Positions 7,496 to 17,282 of a stretch of DNA of 64,000 nucleotides are shown piece by piece; position 1 is the stretch's first letter; every line of letters starts with the position of its first letter. The notes below the pieces were generated by a model, which did no database searches, was not told where the DNA came from, and saw only the letters and a program-made list of their open reading frames with translations. Where the stretch lies: positions 1 to 64,000 of the forward strand of contig NZ_JANKJG010000003.1 in assembly GCF_024733015.1 (NCBI RefSeq), given 5' to 3'. The DNA comes from Pseudosulfitobacter koreensis. Its GTDB lineage: Bacteria > Pseudomonadota > Alphaproteobacteria > Rhodobacterales > Rhodobacteraceae. The position numbers and the translations under genes are program-made.

Positions 7496-8338
7496 ATGGC
7501 ACTTAAGTCGTATAAGCCGACGACGCCGGGCCAGCGCGGGCTGGTACTGATCGACCGTTCGGAGCTTTGGAAAGGCCGCCCGGTCAAAGCCCTCACAGAG
7601 GGTCTGACCAAGAATGGCGGACGGAACAACACCGGACGGATCACGATGCGCCGCAAAGGCGGTGGGGCGAAACGCCTCTACCGGATCGTCGATTTCAAGC
7701 GTAACAAATTTGACGTGGCGGCCACAGTCGTCCGCATCGAATATGACCCCAACCGGACCGCGTTCATCGCACTGGTGCAATACGAGGACGGCGAGCAAGC
7801 CTATGTTCTCGCGCCCCAGCGTCTGGCAGTGGCGGACAAGATCGTGTCGAGCCAAAAGGCCGACATCAAACCCGGTAACGCGATGCCTTTCTCGGGCATG
7901 CCCATCGGTACAATCGTACACAACATCGAAATGAAGCCCGGCAAGGGTGGTCAGATCGCGCGTGCCGCAGGCACCTACGCCCAGTTCGTAGGCCGTGACG
8001 GTGGCTACGCTCAGATCCGCCTGTCGTCCGGTGAACTGCGTCTGGTGCGTCAGGAATGCATGGCCACCGTCGGTGCCGTGTCGAACCCCGACAACTCGAA
8101 CCAGAACTACGGTAAAGCGGGCCGCATGCGTCACAAGGGCATCCGCCCATCTGTGCGTGGTGTCGTCATGAACCCGATCGACCACCCCCACGGTGGTGGT
8201 GAAGGCCGTACATCGGGTGGTCGTCACCCTGTATCGCCATGGGGCAAACCGACCAAGGGTGCTCGTACCCGCAACAAAAACAAAGCGTCGCAAAAGCTGA
8301 TCATCCGCTCGCGTCACGCCAAGAAGAAGGGGCGCTAA
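7496..8338 (+). CDS. rplB: 50S ribosomal protein L2
   Basis: A 280-residue core 23S rRNA protein needed for subunit joining and peptidyl transfer. It starts [20 protein letters not shown] and ends in the conserved basic tail (THe [19 protein letters not shown] end). The region [20 protein letters not shown] contains the conserved His of the DHPHGGGEG motif. It is the first gene of the second segment of the S10 block (rplB-rpsS-rplV-rpsC-rplP) and must have a promoter of its own, given the terminators upstream. rpsS begins 3 bases after its stop. Confidence 0.97.
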   Translation: MALKSYKPTTPGQRGLVLIDRSELWKGRPVKALTEGLTKNGGRNNTGRITMRRKGGGAKRLYRIVDFKRNKFDVAATVVRIEYDPNRTAFIALVQYEDGEQAYVLAPQRLAVADKIVSSQKADIKPGNAMPFSGMPIGTIVHNIEMKPGKGGQIARAAGTYAQFVGRDGGYAQIRLSSGELRLVRQECMATVGAVSNPDNSNQNYGKAGRMRHKGIRPSVRGVVMNPIDHPHGGGEGRTSGGRHPVSPWGKPTKGARTRNKNKASQKLIIRSRHAKKKGR

Positions 8339-8341
8339 TAG

Positions 8342-8620
8342 ATGTCTCGTTCCGTATGGAAAGGCCCGTTCGTCGACAGCTACGTCCTGAAAAAGGCCGA
8401 AGCGTCGCGTGAAGGCGGCCGCAAAGAAGTGATCAAGATCTGGTCGCGTCGCTCAACCATCCTGCCCCAGTTCGTGGGCCTCACATTTGGCGTGTACAAC
8501 GGCCACAAGCATATCCCGGTGAACGTCTCCGAAGATATGATCGGCCAGAAGTTCGGTGAATATTCCCCGACGCGTACCTATTATGGTCACGCCGCTGACA
8601 AGAAGGCGAAACGCAAATGA
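8342..8620 (+). CDS. rpsS: 30S ribosomal protein S19
   Basis: A 92-residue protein of the small-subunit head, binding with S13 near the A site. [20 protein letters not shown] and [20 protein letters not shown] are the family's most conserved stretches. Length is normal. It overlaps rplV by 4 bases (ATGA). Confidence 0.97.
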   Translation: MSRSVWKGPFVDSYVLKKAEASREGGRKEVIKIWSRRSTILPQFVGLTFGVYNGHKHIPVNVSEDMIGQKFGEYSPTRTYYGHAADKKAKRK

Positions 8621-8997
8621 GCAAGGATAAGAATCCGCGCCGCGTGGCCGACAATGAAGCCATGGCAAAAACCCGCATGCTGCGCACCAGCCCTCAGAAG
8701 CTGAACCTGGTCGCACAGATGATCCGCGGCAAGAAAGTCGACAAAGCGTTGACCGACCTGACGTTCTCGAAAAAGCGTATCGCGCAGGACGTGAAGAAAT
8801 GCCTTCAGTCCGCCATCGCGAACGCCGAGAACAACCACAATCTGGATGTTGACGAACTGATCGTCGCAGAAGCCTGGGTTGGTAAAAACCTGACGCTGAA
8901 ACGCGGTCGTCCGCGCGCTCGTGGCCGGTTCGGCAAGATCATGAAGCCGTTTGCCGAAATCACGATCAAAGTGCGTCAAGTCGAGGAGCAAGCCTGA
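8617..8997 (+). CDS. rplV: 50S ribosomal protein L22
   Basis: A 126-residue protein whose beta hairpin lines the exit tunnel with L4. The stretch [20 protein letters not shown] and the hairpin-forming [20 protein letters not shown] are present. The N-terminus [20 protein letters not shown] is slightly longer than in E. coli, as is usual in Rhodobacterales; a second Met at residue 16 is a possible alternative start, but the ATGA overlap with rpsS supports 8617. It overlaps rpsC by one base. Confidence 0.96.
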   Translation: MSKDKNPRRVADNEAMAKTRMLRTSPQKLNLVAQMIRGKKVDKALTDLTFSKKRIAQDVKKCLQSAIANAENNHNLDVDELIVAEAWVGKNLTLKRGRPRARGRFGKIMKPFAEITIKVRQVEEQA

Positions 8998-9704
8998 TGG
9001 GTAACAAAGTCAATCCGATCGGTATGCGTCTTCAGGTCAACCGCACCTGGGACAGCCGCTGGTACGCCGACACCAAGGACTACGGGAATCTTCTGCTGGA
9101 AGACCTGAAGATGCGCGATTTCATCAAGGAAGAGTGCAAGCAGGCCGGTATCGCCCGCGTGATCATCGAACGTCCGCACAAGAAGTGCCGCGTCACGATC
9201 CACACGGCACGTCCCGGTGTGATCATCGGCAAAAAAGGCGCCGACATCGAAGTGCTGCGCAAGAAGCTGGCCAACCTGACCGACAGCGAACTGCACCTCA
9301 ACATCGTTGAAGTGCGCAAGCCGGAACTGGATGCGGCACTGGTTGGCGAAAGCATCGCACAACAGCTGGAGCGCCGGGTGTCTTTCCGCCGCGCCATGAA
9401 GCGTGCGGTTCAGAACGCCATGCGTATGGGTGCCCTTGGCATCCGCGTGAACGTCGCCGGCCGTCTGGGCGGCGCTGAGATCGCGCGGACCGAATGGTAC
9501 CGTGAAGGCCGCGTGCCTTTGCACACCTTGCGGGCCGACATTGATTACGCACACGTCGAAGCGACAACGGCTTATGGTATCATCGGGATCAAGACTTGGA
9601 TCTTCAAAGGTGAAATCATGGAGCACGACCCGCAGGCGCGTGATCGTAAAGCACAAGAACTCCAGGATGGTCCTGCGCCCCGTGGCGCTGGTGGCCGTCG
9701 CTAA
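8997..9704 (+). CDS. rpsC: 30S ribosomal protein S3
   Basis: A 235-residue protein at the mRNA entry channel with helicase activity. It has an N-terminal KH domain ([20 protein letters not shown] holds the GxxG loop, IIGKKG) and the C-terminal S3 domain ([20 protein letters not shown]). It starts at the ATG overlapping the rplV stop (TGATG). Confidence 0.97.
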   Translation: MGNKVNPIGMRLQVNRTWDSRWYADTKDYGNLLLEDLKMRDFIKEECKQAGIARVIIERPHKKCRVTIHTARPGVIIGKKGADIEVLRKKLANLTDSELHLNIVEVRKPELDAALVGESIAQQLERRVSFRRAMKRAVQNAMRMGALGIRVNVAGRLGGAEIARTEWYREGRVPLHTLRADIDYAHVEATTAYGIIGIKTWIFKGEIMEHDPQARDRKAQELQDGPAPRGAGGRR

Positions 9705-9716
9705 AGGGGAAGAGAG

Positions 9717-10130
9717 ATGCTTCAACCAAAACGCACGAAGTTCCGCAAACAGTTCAAGGGCTCCATCAAGGGTCTGGCGAAGGGCGGGTCTGACCTGAAC
9801 TTCGGCACCTATGGTCTCAAAGCCATTGAGCCTGAGCGGGTTACAGCACGTCAAATCGAAGCGGCACGCCGCGCGATGACACGTCACATGAAACGCCAGG
9901 GCCGTGTCTGGATCCGGATTTTCCCGGATGTTCCCGTCACAGCCAAGCCCATCGAAGTTCGTATGGGTAAAGGTAAGGGTTCGGTCGACCGTTGGGCGGC
10001 CAAGGTGAAACCCGGTCGTGTGATGTTTGAAATCGACGGCGTCGGTGACGACGTTGCACGCGAGGCCCTGCGCCTGGCTGCGATGAAGCTGCCGATCAAA
10101 ACCCGCGTGGTTGTCCGCGAGGACTGGTAA
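9717..10130 (+). CDS. rplP: 50S ribosomal protein L16
   Basis: A 137-residue protein at the A-site tRNA elbow. [20 protein letters not shown] starts it; PRITIEE-like features are absent and the typical [20 protein letters not shown] (about residues 82-101) is present. A Shine-Dalgarno GGGGAAGAGAG lies at 9705-9715. In most bacteria rpmC follows at once; here it is 2.1 kb downstream, behind a terminator and three unrelated genes. Confidence 0.97.
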   Translation: MLQPKRTKFRKQFKGSIKGLAKGGSDLNFGTYGLKAIEPERVTARQIEAARRAMTRHMKRQGRVWIRIFPDVPVTAKPIEVRMGKGKGSVDRWAAKVKPGRVMFEIDGVGDDVAREALRLAAMKLPIKTRVVVREDW

Positions 10131-10131
10131 G

Positions 10132-10153
10132 GATTGCGCCCAAAGGCGCAATC
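10132..10153 (+). other. Stem-loop directly after rplP
   Basis: A perfect 9-bp stem (10132-10140 with 10145-10153, loop CAAA) begins 2 bases after the rplP stop. No T run follows, so it looks like an mRNA 3'-end stabiliser rather than a terminator. Confidence 0.55.
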
Positions 10154-10206
10154 AGCCGGAGGCAGGGTATTTTGCAGAAATGCCCGTTCCGGCCCCGGTA
10201 ATGACA

Positions 10207-10241
10207 AAAGGCCCCCGCTGAACGATCAGCGGGGGCTTTTT
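10207..10241 (+). terminator. Intrinsic terminator after rplP
   Basis: A perfect 10-bp stem, GCCCCCGCTG (10211-10220) with CAGCGGGGGC (10227-10236), is preceded by AAAAG and followed by TTTTT. It ends the second segment of the S10 block. Confidence 0.92.
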
Positions 10242-10357
10242 CTGTTCCAGAGACCTGACACTAGGCGACGGGCGCCAAGCCAAGTCTGGCCATCACACTC
10301 AATCCCCTTTACCCTCGCCGCAGACGACGTTCCGCCACCCACGCAAAGGCCTCCGCG

Positions 10358-10564
10358 ATGAAACAAGTCCCCAAACCCACCACCGATGAAGACCTGATCC
10401 GCGAGTTCCTCAACAAGGGCGGCGCGGTCAAGAAGGGCAAGACCAAGCCCATGCCCGCCGACCTGGGCCTCAGCAACAACCAGTGGGGCAACAAGCTGAC
10501 CAAGGAAGAGAAGGCCTTGGTGAAAGAGCAGGAAGACGCGCGCAAGGCCGCGAAGAAGAGGTAG
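10358..10564 (+). CDS. Small basic protein of unknown function
   Basis: A 68-residue protein rich in Lys with the pattern PTTDEDLIREFLNKGGAVKK, then LSNNQWGNKLTKEEKALVKE. I recall similar short proteins annotated as hypothetical in other Rhodobacterales (FLxKGG ... W.NKL), but no function is known to me. The C-terminal third is a likely charged helix. It runs convergent to the oxygenase-like gene and lies just after the rplP terminator. The start ATG has no strong Shine-Dalgarno sequence. Confidence 0.6.
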   Translation: MKQVPKPTTDEDLIREFLNKGGAVKKGKTKPMPADLGLSNNQWGNKLTKEEKALVKEQEDARKAAKKR

Positions 10565-10588
10565 GCATTACGCCTGCCGGGCCGCGCC

Positions 10589-11209
10589 TCATTCCCAACG
10601 ATAGTTGAACGACACAGACACCCGCTCGTCCTCGCTCATGTTCATCGGCACTTCGTGACGCAGCCAGCTTTCCCAAAGCAGCACGTCGCCGACGGACGGG
10701 GCGATATAGATAAAGGGTTTCAACTCTTCTCGCACGTCTTTCACGCGGGGGGGCGCGGCCATCATCATGGCGTGGCGGGGGTCTTCGAACTTGATCGCGC
10801 TGGCACCTTCGGGCATCGCCACATAGGTCGTGCCGGACACCACCGAATGCGGGTGGATGTGGCCGGAATGGCTGCCGCCCTCGGGGAGGATGTTGATCCA
10901 CAGATCTTCCAGAACCAGCTTGCGCCCGTCGAGGTCAAAGCCCGCGTCCTCGGCGAATGCGGCCACGTGTTTGTCCAGCGCCTTGACCAGATCGGCAAAG
11001 ATCGGAAACCGCCAGGGCAGGTCGGTCAGCGAGGCATAGGAGGTATAGCCGGGAAAGCCGTTCTCCTCGCACCAGTCCTGTCCGGCTTCGTCATCGTCGG
11101 CGATTGCGTAGCATGATGCGCTCATTTCATCGGCGTCGATGGCAGGGCCATGTTCGGACAGCAGGGCGTGGTAGAGGCGGGTTACGAAAAGGGATGAAAT
11201 ATCGGACAT
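10589..11209 (-). CDS. Putative 2-oxoglutarate/Fe(II)-dependent oxygenase (TIGR02466-like)
   Basis: A 206-residue protein of the putative 2OG-Fe(II) oxygenase group. The middle has GSHSGHIHPHSVVSGTTYV (112-130) with clustered His114, His117, His119 and His121. The end has LLWESWLRHEVPMN, with His185 as the distal metal ligand, and RVSVSFNYRW with Arg196 as the likely 2-oxoglutarate salt-bridge residue. This layout (His-rich strand, distal His, Arg about ten residues later) is that of the double-stranded beta-helix oxygenases. The substrate is not known. It is followed on the minus strand, in reading order, by nothing closer than the convergent small gene; the SDR gene lies 24 bases upstream and may share its transcript. 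Confidence 0.75.
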   Translation of the reverse strand: MSDISSLFVTRLYHALLSEHGPAIDADEMSASCYAIADDDEAGQDWCEENGFPGYTSYASLTDLPWRFPIFADLVKALDKHVAAFAEDAGFDLDGRKLVLEDLWINILPEGGSHSGHIHPHSVVSGTTYVAMPEGASAIKFEDPRHAMMMAAPPRVKDVREELKPFIYIAPSVGDVLLWESWLRHEVPMNMSEDERVSVSFNYRWE

Positions 11210-11233
11210 GAGGGCGGCTTTCTTAGGGAAGTG

Positions 11234-11986
11234 TTATGAACGCAGGGCGGGCAGGCCGACGCCGGTGCTTTCAAAGCCGCCGTCCGAGGCGACGATCTGC
11301 CCGGTGACATAGCTCGCCTTGTCCGAGCAGAGGAAGGTGATGACCTCGGCAATTTCGTTCTCTGACCCGTAGCGGTTCAGCGGGATAGCGTCGTGGTAGG
11401 CATCGATGATCTCTTGCGTGTGAACCGCCATCGCCAGCTTGGTGCGTACGGGGCCGGGGCAGACGCAATTGGCGCGGATGCCGTATTCGCCCAGTTCGGC
11501 GGCCTGTTGCTTGGTCAGGTGGATCACCGCAGCCTTAGAGGTGCCGTAGGCCACGCGCAGGGTCGATGCCCGCAGGCCCGAGATCGACGCGATGTTCAAA
11601 AGTGCGCCGCGGGTTTCCTTCAGCGCCGGGACGCAGGCCTGCGAGACCAGAAAGACACCGTCGAGGTTGGTGTCCATCACGCGGCGCCAGCGGGAAAAGT
11701 CCGTCTCTTCGATCGGCCCGAAATCAGCGACACCCGCATTGTTTACCACCGCGTCGATGCGGCCAAAGCTGCGGCGCACCTCGGCGACCATCTTGTCGAC
11801 CTCATCAGGGCGGGACACATCGCAGACGAAGGCGGATGCCTCGTTGATGCCCTTGGCCACGTCATTCAGTTCGTCCCCGTCGCGGTCCACCATCGCCACG
11901 CGCCAACCCTGTTCGATGAAGAGCCGTGTGGTGGCAAGGCCGATGCCGCGCGCGGCACCCGTGACAAGGGCGGTTTTCTGGGTCAT
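11234..11986 (-). CDS. SDR-family NAD(P)-dependent oxidoreductase
   Basis: A 250-residue classical short-chain dehydrogenase. It has the cofactor motif TGAARGIG (9-16), NNAG (82-85), the catalytic Ser134, Tyr147 and Lys151 (YGTSK), and the PG motif after the sixth strand (CVCPGPVRT). Asp35-Arg36 after strand two favours NAD(H). The start at 11986 is preferred to the ATG six codons earlier because the Shine-Dalgarno-like AGCGAGAA lies within those codons. Substrate is not predictable. With the oxygenase downstream it forms an inserted minus-strand pair between rplP and rpmC. Confidence 0.88.
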   Translation of the reverse strand: MTQKTALVTGAARGIGLATTRLFIEQGWRVAMVDRDGDELNDVAKGINEASAFVCDVSRPDEVDKMVAEVRRSFGRIDAVVNNAGVADFGPIEETDFSRWRRVMDTNLDGVFLVSQACVPALKETRGALLNIASISGLRASTLRVAYGTSKAAVIHLTKQQAAELGEYGIRANCVCPGPVRTKLAMAVHTQEIIDAYHDAIPLNRYGSENEIAEVITFLCSDKASYVTGQIVASDGGFESTGVGLPALRS

Positions 11987-12047
11987 GATGTTCTCGCTGA
12001 TCAATGGTCTGATCCACGGGTTATCAGGTTGACCCCTGCCGGATCAA

Positions 12048-12075
12048 TTGCCTGCAGGGAGCATCGCGATATAAG
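12048..12075 (+). promoter_or_regulatory. Candidate promoter for the rpmC (spc-side) segment
   Basis: TTGCCT (12048-12053), a 16-base spacer and TATAAG (12070-12075) form a fair sigma-70 promoter in the gap between the divergent SDR gene and rpmC. A promoter is needed here, as the gene upstream runs in the opposite direction. Confidence 0.45.
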
Positions 12076-12203
12076 GTCGGGCATATCCCGCATAGGGGTT
12101 GCCATGTTGGTGCATCCCGCGTATTGGCACCTTTCATCATGAACTCCACCAGAATCATGGTCACCCCTCAGGGGCCTACTGGTGATGTTGAAAGGAAAAT
12201 GGG

Positions 12204-12410
12204 ATGAACGCCCAAGAACTGCGCGACATGACGCCGGACCAGCTGCGTGACAAGCTGGCCGAGCTGAAAAAGGAAAGCTTCAACCTGCGTTTTCAGCAAG
12301 CCACCGGCCAGCTGGAAAATGCGGCTTTGATCCGCACCGCGCGCCGAAATGCCGCGCGTGTGAAGACGATCCTGAACCAAAAAGCTGCCACCGCAGCCAC
12401 AGCTGAATAA
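12204..12410 (+). CDS. rpmC: 50S ribosomal protein L29
   Basis: A 68-residue two-helix protein near the tunnel exit, next to L23. [20 protein letters not shown] and [20 protein letters not shown] match the family; the tail KAATAATAE is a little longer than usual. Shine-Dalgarno GAAAGGAAAA lies at 12189-12198. It opens the third segment of the ribosomal block. Confidence 0.96.
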   Translation: MNAQELRDMTPDQLRDKLAELKKESFNLRFQQATGQLENAALIRTARRNAARVKTILNQKAATAATAE

Positions 12411-12421
12411 GGAAGGCCGAC

Positions 12422-12661
12422 ATGCCCAAGCGTATCCTGCAAGGCGTCGTGACTTCCGACGCGAACGAACAGACCATCACCGTGAACGTAGAGCGCCGCT
12501 TTACGCACCCGGTTCTGAAAAAGACCATTCGTAAGTCCAAGAAGTACCGGGCGCACGATGAAAAGAATGCCTTCAAGGTCGGCGACACAGTTCGGATTAT
12601 CGAATGCGCGCCACGCTCGAAGACAAAACGCTGGGAAGTGTACGCAGGCGCTGAAGTCTGA
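12422..12661 (+). CDS. rpsQ: 30S ribosomal protein S17
   Basis: A 79-residue OB-fold protein that binds 16S rRNA early. [20 protein letters not shown] and the basic strand [20 protein letters not shown] are typical, as is the ending [16 protein letters not shown]. It lies 11 bases after rpmC with AAGGAAGG before the start. Confidence 0.97.
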   Translation: MPKRILQGVVTSDANEQTITVNVERRFTHPVLKKTIRKSKKYRAHDEKNAFKVGDTVRIIECAPRSKTKRWEVYAGAEV

Positions 12662-12734
12662 GCCACGCTCTCAACATTAATCGAAACCCTGGGGATCAGG
12701 CACGCATCGCCCCCCAAAGGTCGGGAGAAACCAA

Positions 12735-13103
12735 ATGATCCAGATGCAAACCAACCTGGATGTTGCTGACAACAGCGGCGCTCGCCGTGTTCAGTGCATC
12801 AAGGTGCTGGGTGGTTCCAAGCGTAAATACGCATCCGTCGGCGACATCATTGTCGTGTCGGTCAAGGAAGCCATTCCGCGCGGCCGTGTGAAAAAAGGGG
12901 ACGTCCGCAAGGCCGTCGTCGTGCGCACCGCCAAGGAAGTTCGTCGTGACGATGGCACCGCCATCCGCTTCGACCGCAACGCCGCCGTCATCCTGAACAA
13001 CAACAACGAGCCCATCGGTACACGTATCTTTGGCCCGGTTGTTCGCGAACTGCGCGCCAAGAACTTCATGAAAATCATCTCGCTGGCTCCGGAGGTGCTC
13101 TGA
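12735..13103 (+). CDS. rplN: 50S ribosomal protein L14
   Basis: A 122-residue barrel protein at the subunit interface. [20 protein letters not shown] and [20 protein letters not shown] are diagnostic, and the length is exactly that of the family. It overlaps rplX by one base (TGATG). Confidence 0.98.
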   Translation: MIQMQTNLDVADNSGARRVQCIKVLGGSKRKYASVGDIIVVSVKEAIPRGRVKKGDVRKAVVVRTAKEVRRDDGTAIRFDRNAAVILNNNNEPIGTRIFGPVVRELRAKNFMKIISLAPEVL

Positions 13104-13408
13104 TGGCTGCGAAACTCAAAAAAGGCGACAAGGTCGTCATGCTCACCGGCAAGGACAAAGGCAAGCAGGGCACAGTGTCCTCGGTTGACCCCAAGTCGAA
13201 CAAAGCCGTGGTCGATGGCCTGAACATCGCCATCCGCGCCACACGTCAAAGCCAGACCACGCAAGGCGGCCGCATCCCCAAGGCGATGCCGGTCGATCTG
13301 AGCAATCTGGCTCTGCTGGACGCAAACGGAAAAGCCACACGCGTGGGCTTCAAAATGGAAGGCGACAAGAAAGTGCGCTTTGCCAAGACAACAGGGGACG
13401 TGATCTGA
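13103..13408 (+). CDS. rplX: 50S ribosomal protein L24
   Basis: A 101-residue assembly initiator protein. The KOW motif [20 protein letters not shown] (about residues 6-25) binds rRNA, and the [19 protein letters not shown] stretch follows. One-base overlaps with rplN and rplE on both sides indicate coupled translation. Confidence 0.97.
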   Translation: MAAKLKKGDKVVMLTGKDKGKQGTVSSVDPKSNKAVVDGLNIAIRATRQSQTTQGGRIPKAMPVDLSNLALLDANGKATRVGFKMEGDKKVRFAKTTGDVI

Positions 13409-13971
13409 TGCTCGACGACGCAAAATACACACCCCGCCTCCGGGAGCAGTACCGCGACACAGTCCGCGCTGCCCTGAAAGAAGAGTTCGGTTACAAGAAC
13501 GAGATGCAAATCCCGCGTCTGGACAAGATCGTCCTGAACATCGGTTGTGGTGCAGAAGCTGTCCGTGACAGCAAGAAAGCCAAATCCGCCCAGGAAGACC
13601 TGTCCGCGATCGCTGGCCAGAAGGCACTGACCACCGTTGCCAAGAAATCCATCGCGGGTTTCCGGGTGCGTGAAGACATGCCTTTGGGTGCCAAAGTCAC
13701 CCTGCGTGGCGACCGCATGTACGAATTCCTCGATCGCCTGATCACAATTGCAATGCCTCGTATCCGCGACTTCCGCGGCGTATCGGGCAAGTCTTTCGAC
13801 GGCCGTGGCAACTATGCCATGGGCATGAAAGAGCACATCGTGTTCCCTGAAATCAACTTTGATAAAGTTGACGAAACCTGGGGCATGGACATCGTGATCG
13901 CCACGACGGCGAAAACCGACGCAGAAGCCAAGGCGCTGTTGAAAGCTTTCAACATGCCCTTCAATTCTTAA
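13408..13971 (+). CDS. rplE: 50S ribosomal protein L5
   Basis: A 187-residue protein of the central protuberance that binds 5S rRNA and P-site tRNA. It shows the conserved [20 protein letters not shown] and [20 protein letters not shown], then [20 protein letters not shown]. Length is normal. The start overlaps the rplX stop by one base. Confidence 0.97.
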   Translation: MLDDAKYTPRLREQYRDTVRAALKEEFGYKNEMQIPRLDKIVLNIGCGAEAVRDSKKAKSAQEDLSAIAGQKALTTVAKKSIAGFRVREDMPLGAKVTLRGDRMYEFLDRLITIAMPRIRDFRGVSGKSFDGRGNYAMGMKEHIVFPEINFDKVDETWGMDIVIATTAKTDAEAKALLKAFNMPFNS

Positions 13972-13991
13972 GCGCGGGAAGGAATTTAGAT

Positions 13992-14297
13992 ATGGCTAAG
14001 AAATCCATGATCGAGCGCGAGAAAAAGCGCGAAGCTCTGGTCAAGAAGTACGCCGCCAAGCGCGCCGCACTGAAAGAGATCATCAGCGATGAGAGCAAGC
14101 CGATGGAGGATCGCTTCCGCGCTTCCTTGAAGCTCGCGAAACTGCCGCGCAACAGCTCGGCGACGCGTCTGCACAACCGGTGCCAACTGACCGGCCGTCC
14201 GCATGCGTATTATCGTAAACTGAAAATGTCGCGGATCGCGCTGCGTGATCTTGGCTCCAGTGGCCAGATCCCCGGCATGGTCAAGTCGAGCTGGTAA
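13992..14297 (+). CDS. rpsN: 30S ribosomal protein S14, zinc-independent form
   Basis: A 101-residue long-type S14. [20 protein letters not shown] begins it and [20 protein letters not shown] is the conserved core. The zinc-ribbon CxxC pairs of the short (about 61-residue) form are absent, so it does not depend on zinc. Shine-Dalgarno GGGAAGGA is at 13977-13984. Confidence 0.97.
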   Translation: MAKKSMIEREKKREALVKKYAAKRAALKEIISDESKPMEDRFRASLKLAKLPRNSSATRLHNRCQLTGRPHAYYRKLKMSRIALRDLGSSGQIPGMVKSSW

Positions 14298-14311
14298 GGA
14301 GGGCTTTTGGT

Positions 14312-14704
14312 ATGAATGATCCTATCGCAGACATGCTGACACGCATCCGCAACAGCCAGATGCGCGGCAAGTCCACAGTCATGACACCAGCCTCCAAGCT
14401 GCGTGCATGGGTTTTGGACGTGCTGGCCGACGAAGGCTATATTCGCGGCTACGAAGCAAAAACAGGCATCGACGGCCACCCGGCTCTCGAAATCAGCCTG
14501 AAATACTACGAAGGCGAACCCGTCATTCGCGAAGTGAAACGGGTCTCCAAGCCCGGTCGCCGCGTCTACATGGGCGTCAATGACATCCCCGTTGTCCGTC
14601 AGGGCCTGGGCGTGTCGATTGTCTCCACACCCAAAGGTGTGATGTCGGATGCAAGTGCACGGGCGGCCAATGTTGGCGGCGAAGTGCTTTGCACCGTATT
14701 CTAA
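14312..14704 (+). CDS. rpsH: 30S ribosomal protein S8
   Basis: A 130-residue 16S rRNA-binding protein. [20 protein letters not shown] and the C-terminal [20 protein letters not shown] carry the family signature. In E. coli S8 represses the spc operon by binding near rplE; no comparable structure was searched for here. It sits between rpsN and rplF with 14- and 10-base gaps. Confidence 0.97.
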   Translation: MNDPIADMLTRIRNSQMRGKSTVMTPASKLRAWVLDVLADEGYIRGYEAKTGIDGHPALEISLKYYEGEPVIREVKRVSKPGRRVYMGVNDIPVVRQGLGVSIVSTPKGVMSDASARAANVGGEVLCTVF

Positions 14705-14714
14705 GGAGGGTTCC

Positions 14715-15248
14715 ATGTCTCGTATTGGTAAGAAACCGGTCAGCCTGCCCAGCGGTGTTTCCGCATCGGTCAGCGGCCAGTCCATCGAAGTCAAAGGCCC
14801 CAAAGGCACACGTTCGTTCAAGGCAACGGATGACGTGACCCTGACGGTCGAAGACAATGTGGTCAAGATCACGCCCCGTGGCAAATCCAAGCGCGCGCGC
14901 CAGCAGTGGGGCATGAGCCGCACGATGGTCGCGAACCTGGTCACCGGCGTGTCCGAAGGCTTCAAGAAAGAACTCGAGATCAACGGCGTGGGTTACCGCG
15001 CCCAGATGCAGGGCAACACCCTGCGCCTGAACCTCGGCCTGTCTCACGACGTCGACTATCTGCCACCCGAAGGGGTGACAGTGACCGCGCCGAAGCAGAC
15101 CGAGATTGTGGTCGAAGGCATTGATGAACAACTCGTCGGTCAGGTTGCAGCGAACATTCGCGCCTGGCGGAAGCCCGAGCCTTATAAAGGCAAGGGCATC
15201 AAGTACAAAGACGAGTATATCTTCCGCAAGGAAGGCAAGAAGAAGTAA
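14715..15248 (+). CDS. rplF: 50S ribosomal protein L6
   Basis: A 177-residue two-domain protein near the GTPase centre. [20 protein letters not shown] starts it and [20 protein letters not shown] is the conserved end. The ATG at 14715 follows a near-perfect AAGGAGGG (14703-14710); an earlier in-frame ATG at 14649 lies inside rpsH and lacks homology. Confidence 0.97.
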   Translation: MSRIGKKPVSLPSGVSASVSGQSIEVKGPKGTRSFKATDDVTLTVEDNVVKITPRGKSKRARQQWGMSRTMVANLVTGVSEGFKKELEINGVGYRAQMQGNTLRLNLGLSHDVDYLPPEGVTVTAPKQTEIVVEGIDEQLVGQVAANIRAWRKPEPYKGKGIKYKDEYIFRKEGKKK

Positions 15249-15259
15249 GGACCAGACAG

Positions 15260-15619
15260 ATGGCAAACAGCAAACGGACCCTGTTCCTCAAGCGCCGCCT
15301 GCGCGTCCGGAACAAACTTCGCCGCGTGAACGCAGGGCGCATGCGCCTTTCGGTTCACCGCTCGAACAAGAACATCAGCGTTCAGCTGATCGACGATGTG
15401 AATGGTGTCACTTTGGCATCGGCCTCCAGCCTCGAGAAAGATCTCGGCGTTGTGGGCAAGAACAACATCGACGCGGCCACCAAGGTCGGTTCTGCGATCG
15501 CAGAGCGCGCGAAGAAGGCAGGCGTGGAAGAAGCATACTTCGACCGCGGCGGCTTCCTCTTTCACGGCAAGGTGAAGGCTCTGGCCGACGCTGCGCGTGA
15601 AGGTGGTTTGAAAATCTAA
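15260..15619 (+). CDS. rplR: 50S ribosomal protein L18
   Basis: A 119-residue 5S rRNA-binding protein. The basic N-terminus [20 protein letters not shown] and the ending [20 protein letters not shown] with REGGLKI are typical. A G/C-rich stem-loop separates it from rpsE. Confidence 0.97.
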   Translation: MANSKRTLFLKRRLRVRNKLRRVNAGRMRLSVHRSNKNISVQLIDDVNGVTLASASSLEKDLGVVGKNNIDAATKVGSAIAERAKKAGVEEAYFDRGGFLFHGKVKALADAAREGGLKI

Positions 15620-15630
15620 GACCAATGTAG

Positions 15631-15657
15631 GTCGCCCCTTGCCATGCAGGGGGCGGC
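15631..15657 (+). other. Stem-loop between rplR and rpsE
   Basis: GTCGCCCC (15631-15638) can pair with GGGGCGGC (15650-15657) over an 11-base loop, giving eight pairs with one G-U. There is no T run, so it is likely an intercistronic RNA structure and not a terminator. Confidence 0.45.
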
Positions 15658-15732
15658 TTCGATGATCCGGGGGCTTTTGTCCCACCAGGATTGAGCTATT
15701 CGGCGCAAGCCACCAATGAAAAGGATGTTCTC

Positions 15733-16311
15733 ATGGCAGAACGTGAAAACCGCCGCGGCCCGCGCCGCGACCGGGAAGAAACACCGGAATTCGCAGACCG
15801 TCTGGTCGCGATCAACCGCGTCAGCAAAACCGTCAAGGGTGGTAAGCGCTTTGGCTTCGCCGCACTTGTGGTTGTTGGCGATCAGAAAGGCCGCGTCGGC
15901 TTCGGCAAAGGCAAGGCGAAAGAGGTCCCCGAGGCCATTCGCAAAGCCACCGAGCAGGCAAAACGCCAGATGATCCGCGTGCAACTGCGCGAAGGCCGCA
16001 CCCTGCACCACGACATGGAAGGTCGCCACGGCGCCGGCAAGGTCGTGATGCGCACAGCACCAGAAGGTACCGGTATCATCGCCGGTGGACCGATGCGTGC
16101 CGTTTTCGAAATGCTCGGCATCAAGGACGTCGTGTCCAAGTCGATTGGTTCGCAAAACCCGTACAACATGATCCGCGCCACCATGGACGGCCTGAAGAAA
16201 GAGGCATCGCCTCGTTCGGTTGCCCAGCGTCGTGGTAAAAAAGTGGCTGACATTCTGCCCAAGCGCGAAGACAACGTAGAGTCGTCCGCCCAAGTGGTTG
16301 AGGAAGTATAA
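15733..16311 (+). CDS. rpsE: 30S ribosomal protein S5
   Basis: A 192-residue protein of the decoding-fidelity region. It has the N-terminal dsRBD-like part ([20 protein letters not shown]) and the C-terminal domain ([20 protein letters not shown], then [15 protein letters not shown]). The ATG at 15733 is chosen since AAAAGGA (15718-15724) lies in front; the ATG at 15691 would add 14 unrelated residues. rpmD follows after two bases. Confidence 0.97.
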   Translation: MAERENRRGPRRDREETPEFADRLVAINRVSKTVKGGKRFGFAALVVVGDQKGRVGFGKGKAKEVPEAIRKATEQAKRQMIRVQLREGRTLHHDMEGRHGAGKVVMRTAPEGTGIIAGGPMRAVFEMLGIKDVVSKSIGSQNPYNMIRATMDGLKKEASPRSVAQRRGKKVADILPKREDNVESSAQVVEEV

Positions 16312-16313
16312 GC

Positions 16314-16502
16314 ATGGCCAAGACTATCGTCATCAAACAAATCGGCTCCCCGATCCGCCGCCCTGCAAAGCAGCGCGCAACTCTGATCGGCCTGGGCCTG
16401 AACAAAATGCACCGCGTGCGCGAGCTGGAAGACACACCTTCTGTGCGCGGCATGATCAACTCGATTCCGCACATGGTCGAGATTGTCGAAGAAAAAGGCT
16501 GA
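16314..16502 (+). CDS. rpmD: 50S ribosomal protein L30
   Basis: A 62-residue protein, [20 protein letters not shown] to [12 protein letters not shown], with the conserved [20 protein letters not shown]. Normal length. A tandem pair of hairpins, the second a terminator, follows its stop; rplO, usually next, is 247 bases away. Confidence 0.96.
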   Translation: MAKTIVIKQIGSPIRRPAKQRATLIGLGLNKMHRVRELEDTPSVRGMINSIPHMVEIVEEKG

Positions 16503-16508
16503 ATTTTT

Positions 16509-16570
16509 AGCGGGTCTCGGCCCGCTGGACTTTATGCCGAAACGCCTCGCGGGAAACTGCGGGGCGTTTT
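16509..16570 (+). terminator. Tandem hairpins with terminator after rpmD
   Basis: AGCGGG/CCCGCT (16509-16514 with 16521-16526) is followed by a second hairpin. That one has AACGCCTCGC (16541-16550) and GCGGGGCGTT (16559-16568), ten pairs with one G-T, followed by TTTTGCTGTTT. The second looks like a working intrinsic terminator inside the spc block. Confidence 0.75.
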
Positions 16571-16749
16571 GCTGTTTGGGGGTGCGCCCCGTTGACGCTG
16601 CACCACGCAGCCGATGTTCCCCTTGCCCCATGCCGCCCCATCCCTTATACGCCCCGAGTGGCCACCATCCGTGGCCCGCAAGAATCATGAAACGCCGCGT
16701 TTGACCGCTCCCGTCGCTGGGGGTCATTTCCGGCAAAAGGAGAAGCGAC

Positions 16750-17223
16750 ATGAAACTGAATGAACTTCACGATAACGACGGCGCCACCAAGAAACGCAAA
16801 CGCGTTGGTCGTGGTCCCGGCTCCGGCACCGGTAAAATGGGTGGCCGTGGTATCAAAGGTCAGAAATCCCGTTCGGGCGTGGCGATCAATGGCTACGAAG
16901 GCGGCCAGATGCCGATCTACCAGCGTCTGCCCAAACGCGGCTTTACCAAGCCGAACCGCAAATCTTATGCGGTCGTGAACCTGGGCCTGATCCAGAAATT
17001 CATCGACGCAAAGAAAATCGACGGCTCCGCCGCGATCACCGAAGACGTGTTGATCTCGTCGGGTCTGGTCCGTCGCAAACTGGACGGCATCCGCGTTCTG
17101 GCCAAAGGCGACGTGACGTCGAAGCTGGACCTGCAAGTGACCGGCGCGTCCAAATCTGCGGTTGAAGCAGTGGAAAAAGCTGGCGGTTCGCTGACAGTCA
17201 CACCTGCGGCAGCGGCCGAGTAA
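16750..17223 (+). CDS. rplO: 50S ribosomal protein L15
   Basis: A 157-residue late-assembly protein. The glycine-rich RNA-binding N-terminus [20 protein letters not shown] with GQKSRSG and the [20 protein letters not shown] segment are diagnostic. Shine-Dalgarno AAAAGGAGAAG is at 16736-16746. It lies between a terminator upstream and a large stem-loop downstream. Confidence 0.97.
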   Translation: MKLNELHDNDGATKKRKRVGRGPGSGTGKMGGRGIKGQKSRSGVAINGYEGGQMPIYQRLPKRGFTKPNRKSYAVVNLGLIQKFIDAKKIDGSAAITEDVLISSGLVRRKLDGIRVLAKGDVTSKLDLQVTGASKSAVEAVEKAGGSLTVTPAAAAE

Positions 17224-17282
17224 GCCATACTCGCACCTTGTGGGTCGGCGCTGTCCGGCTTACATAACCTTGAGTTTTCCTT

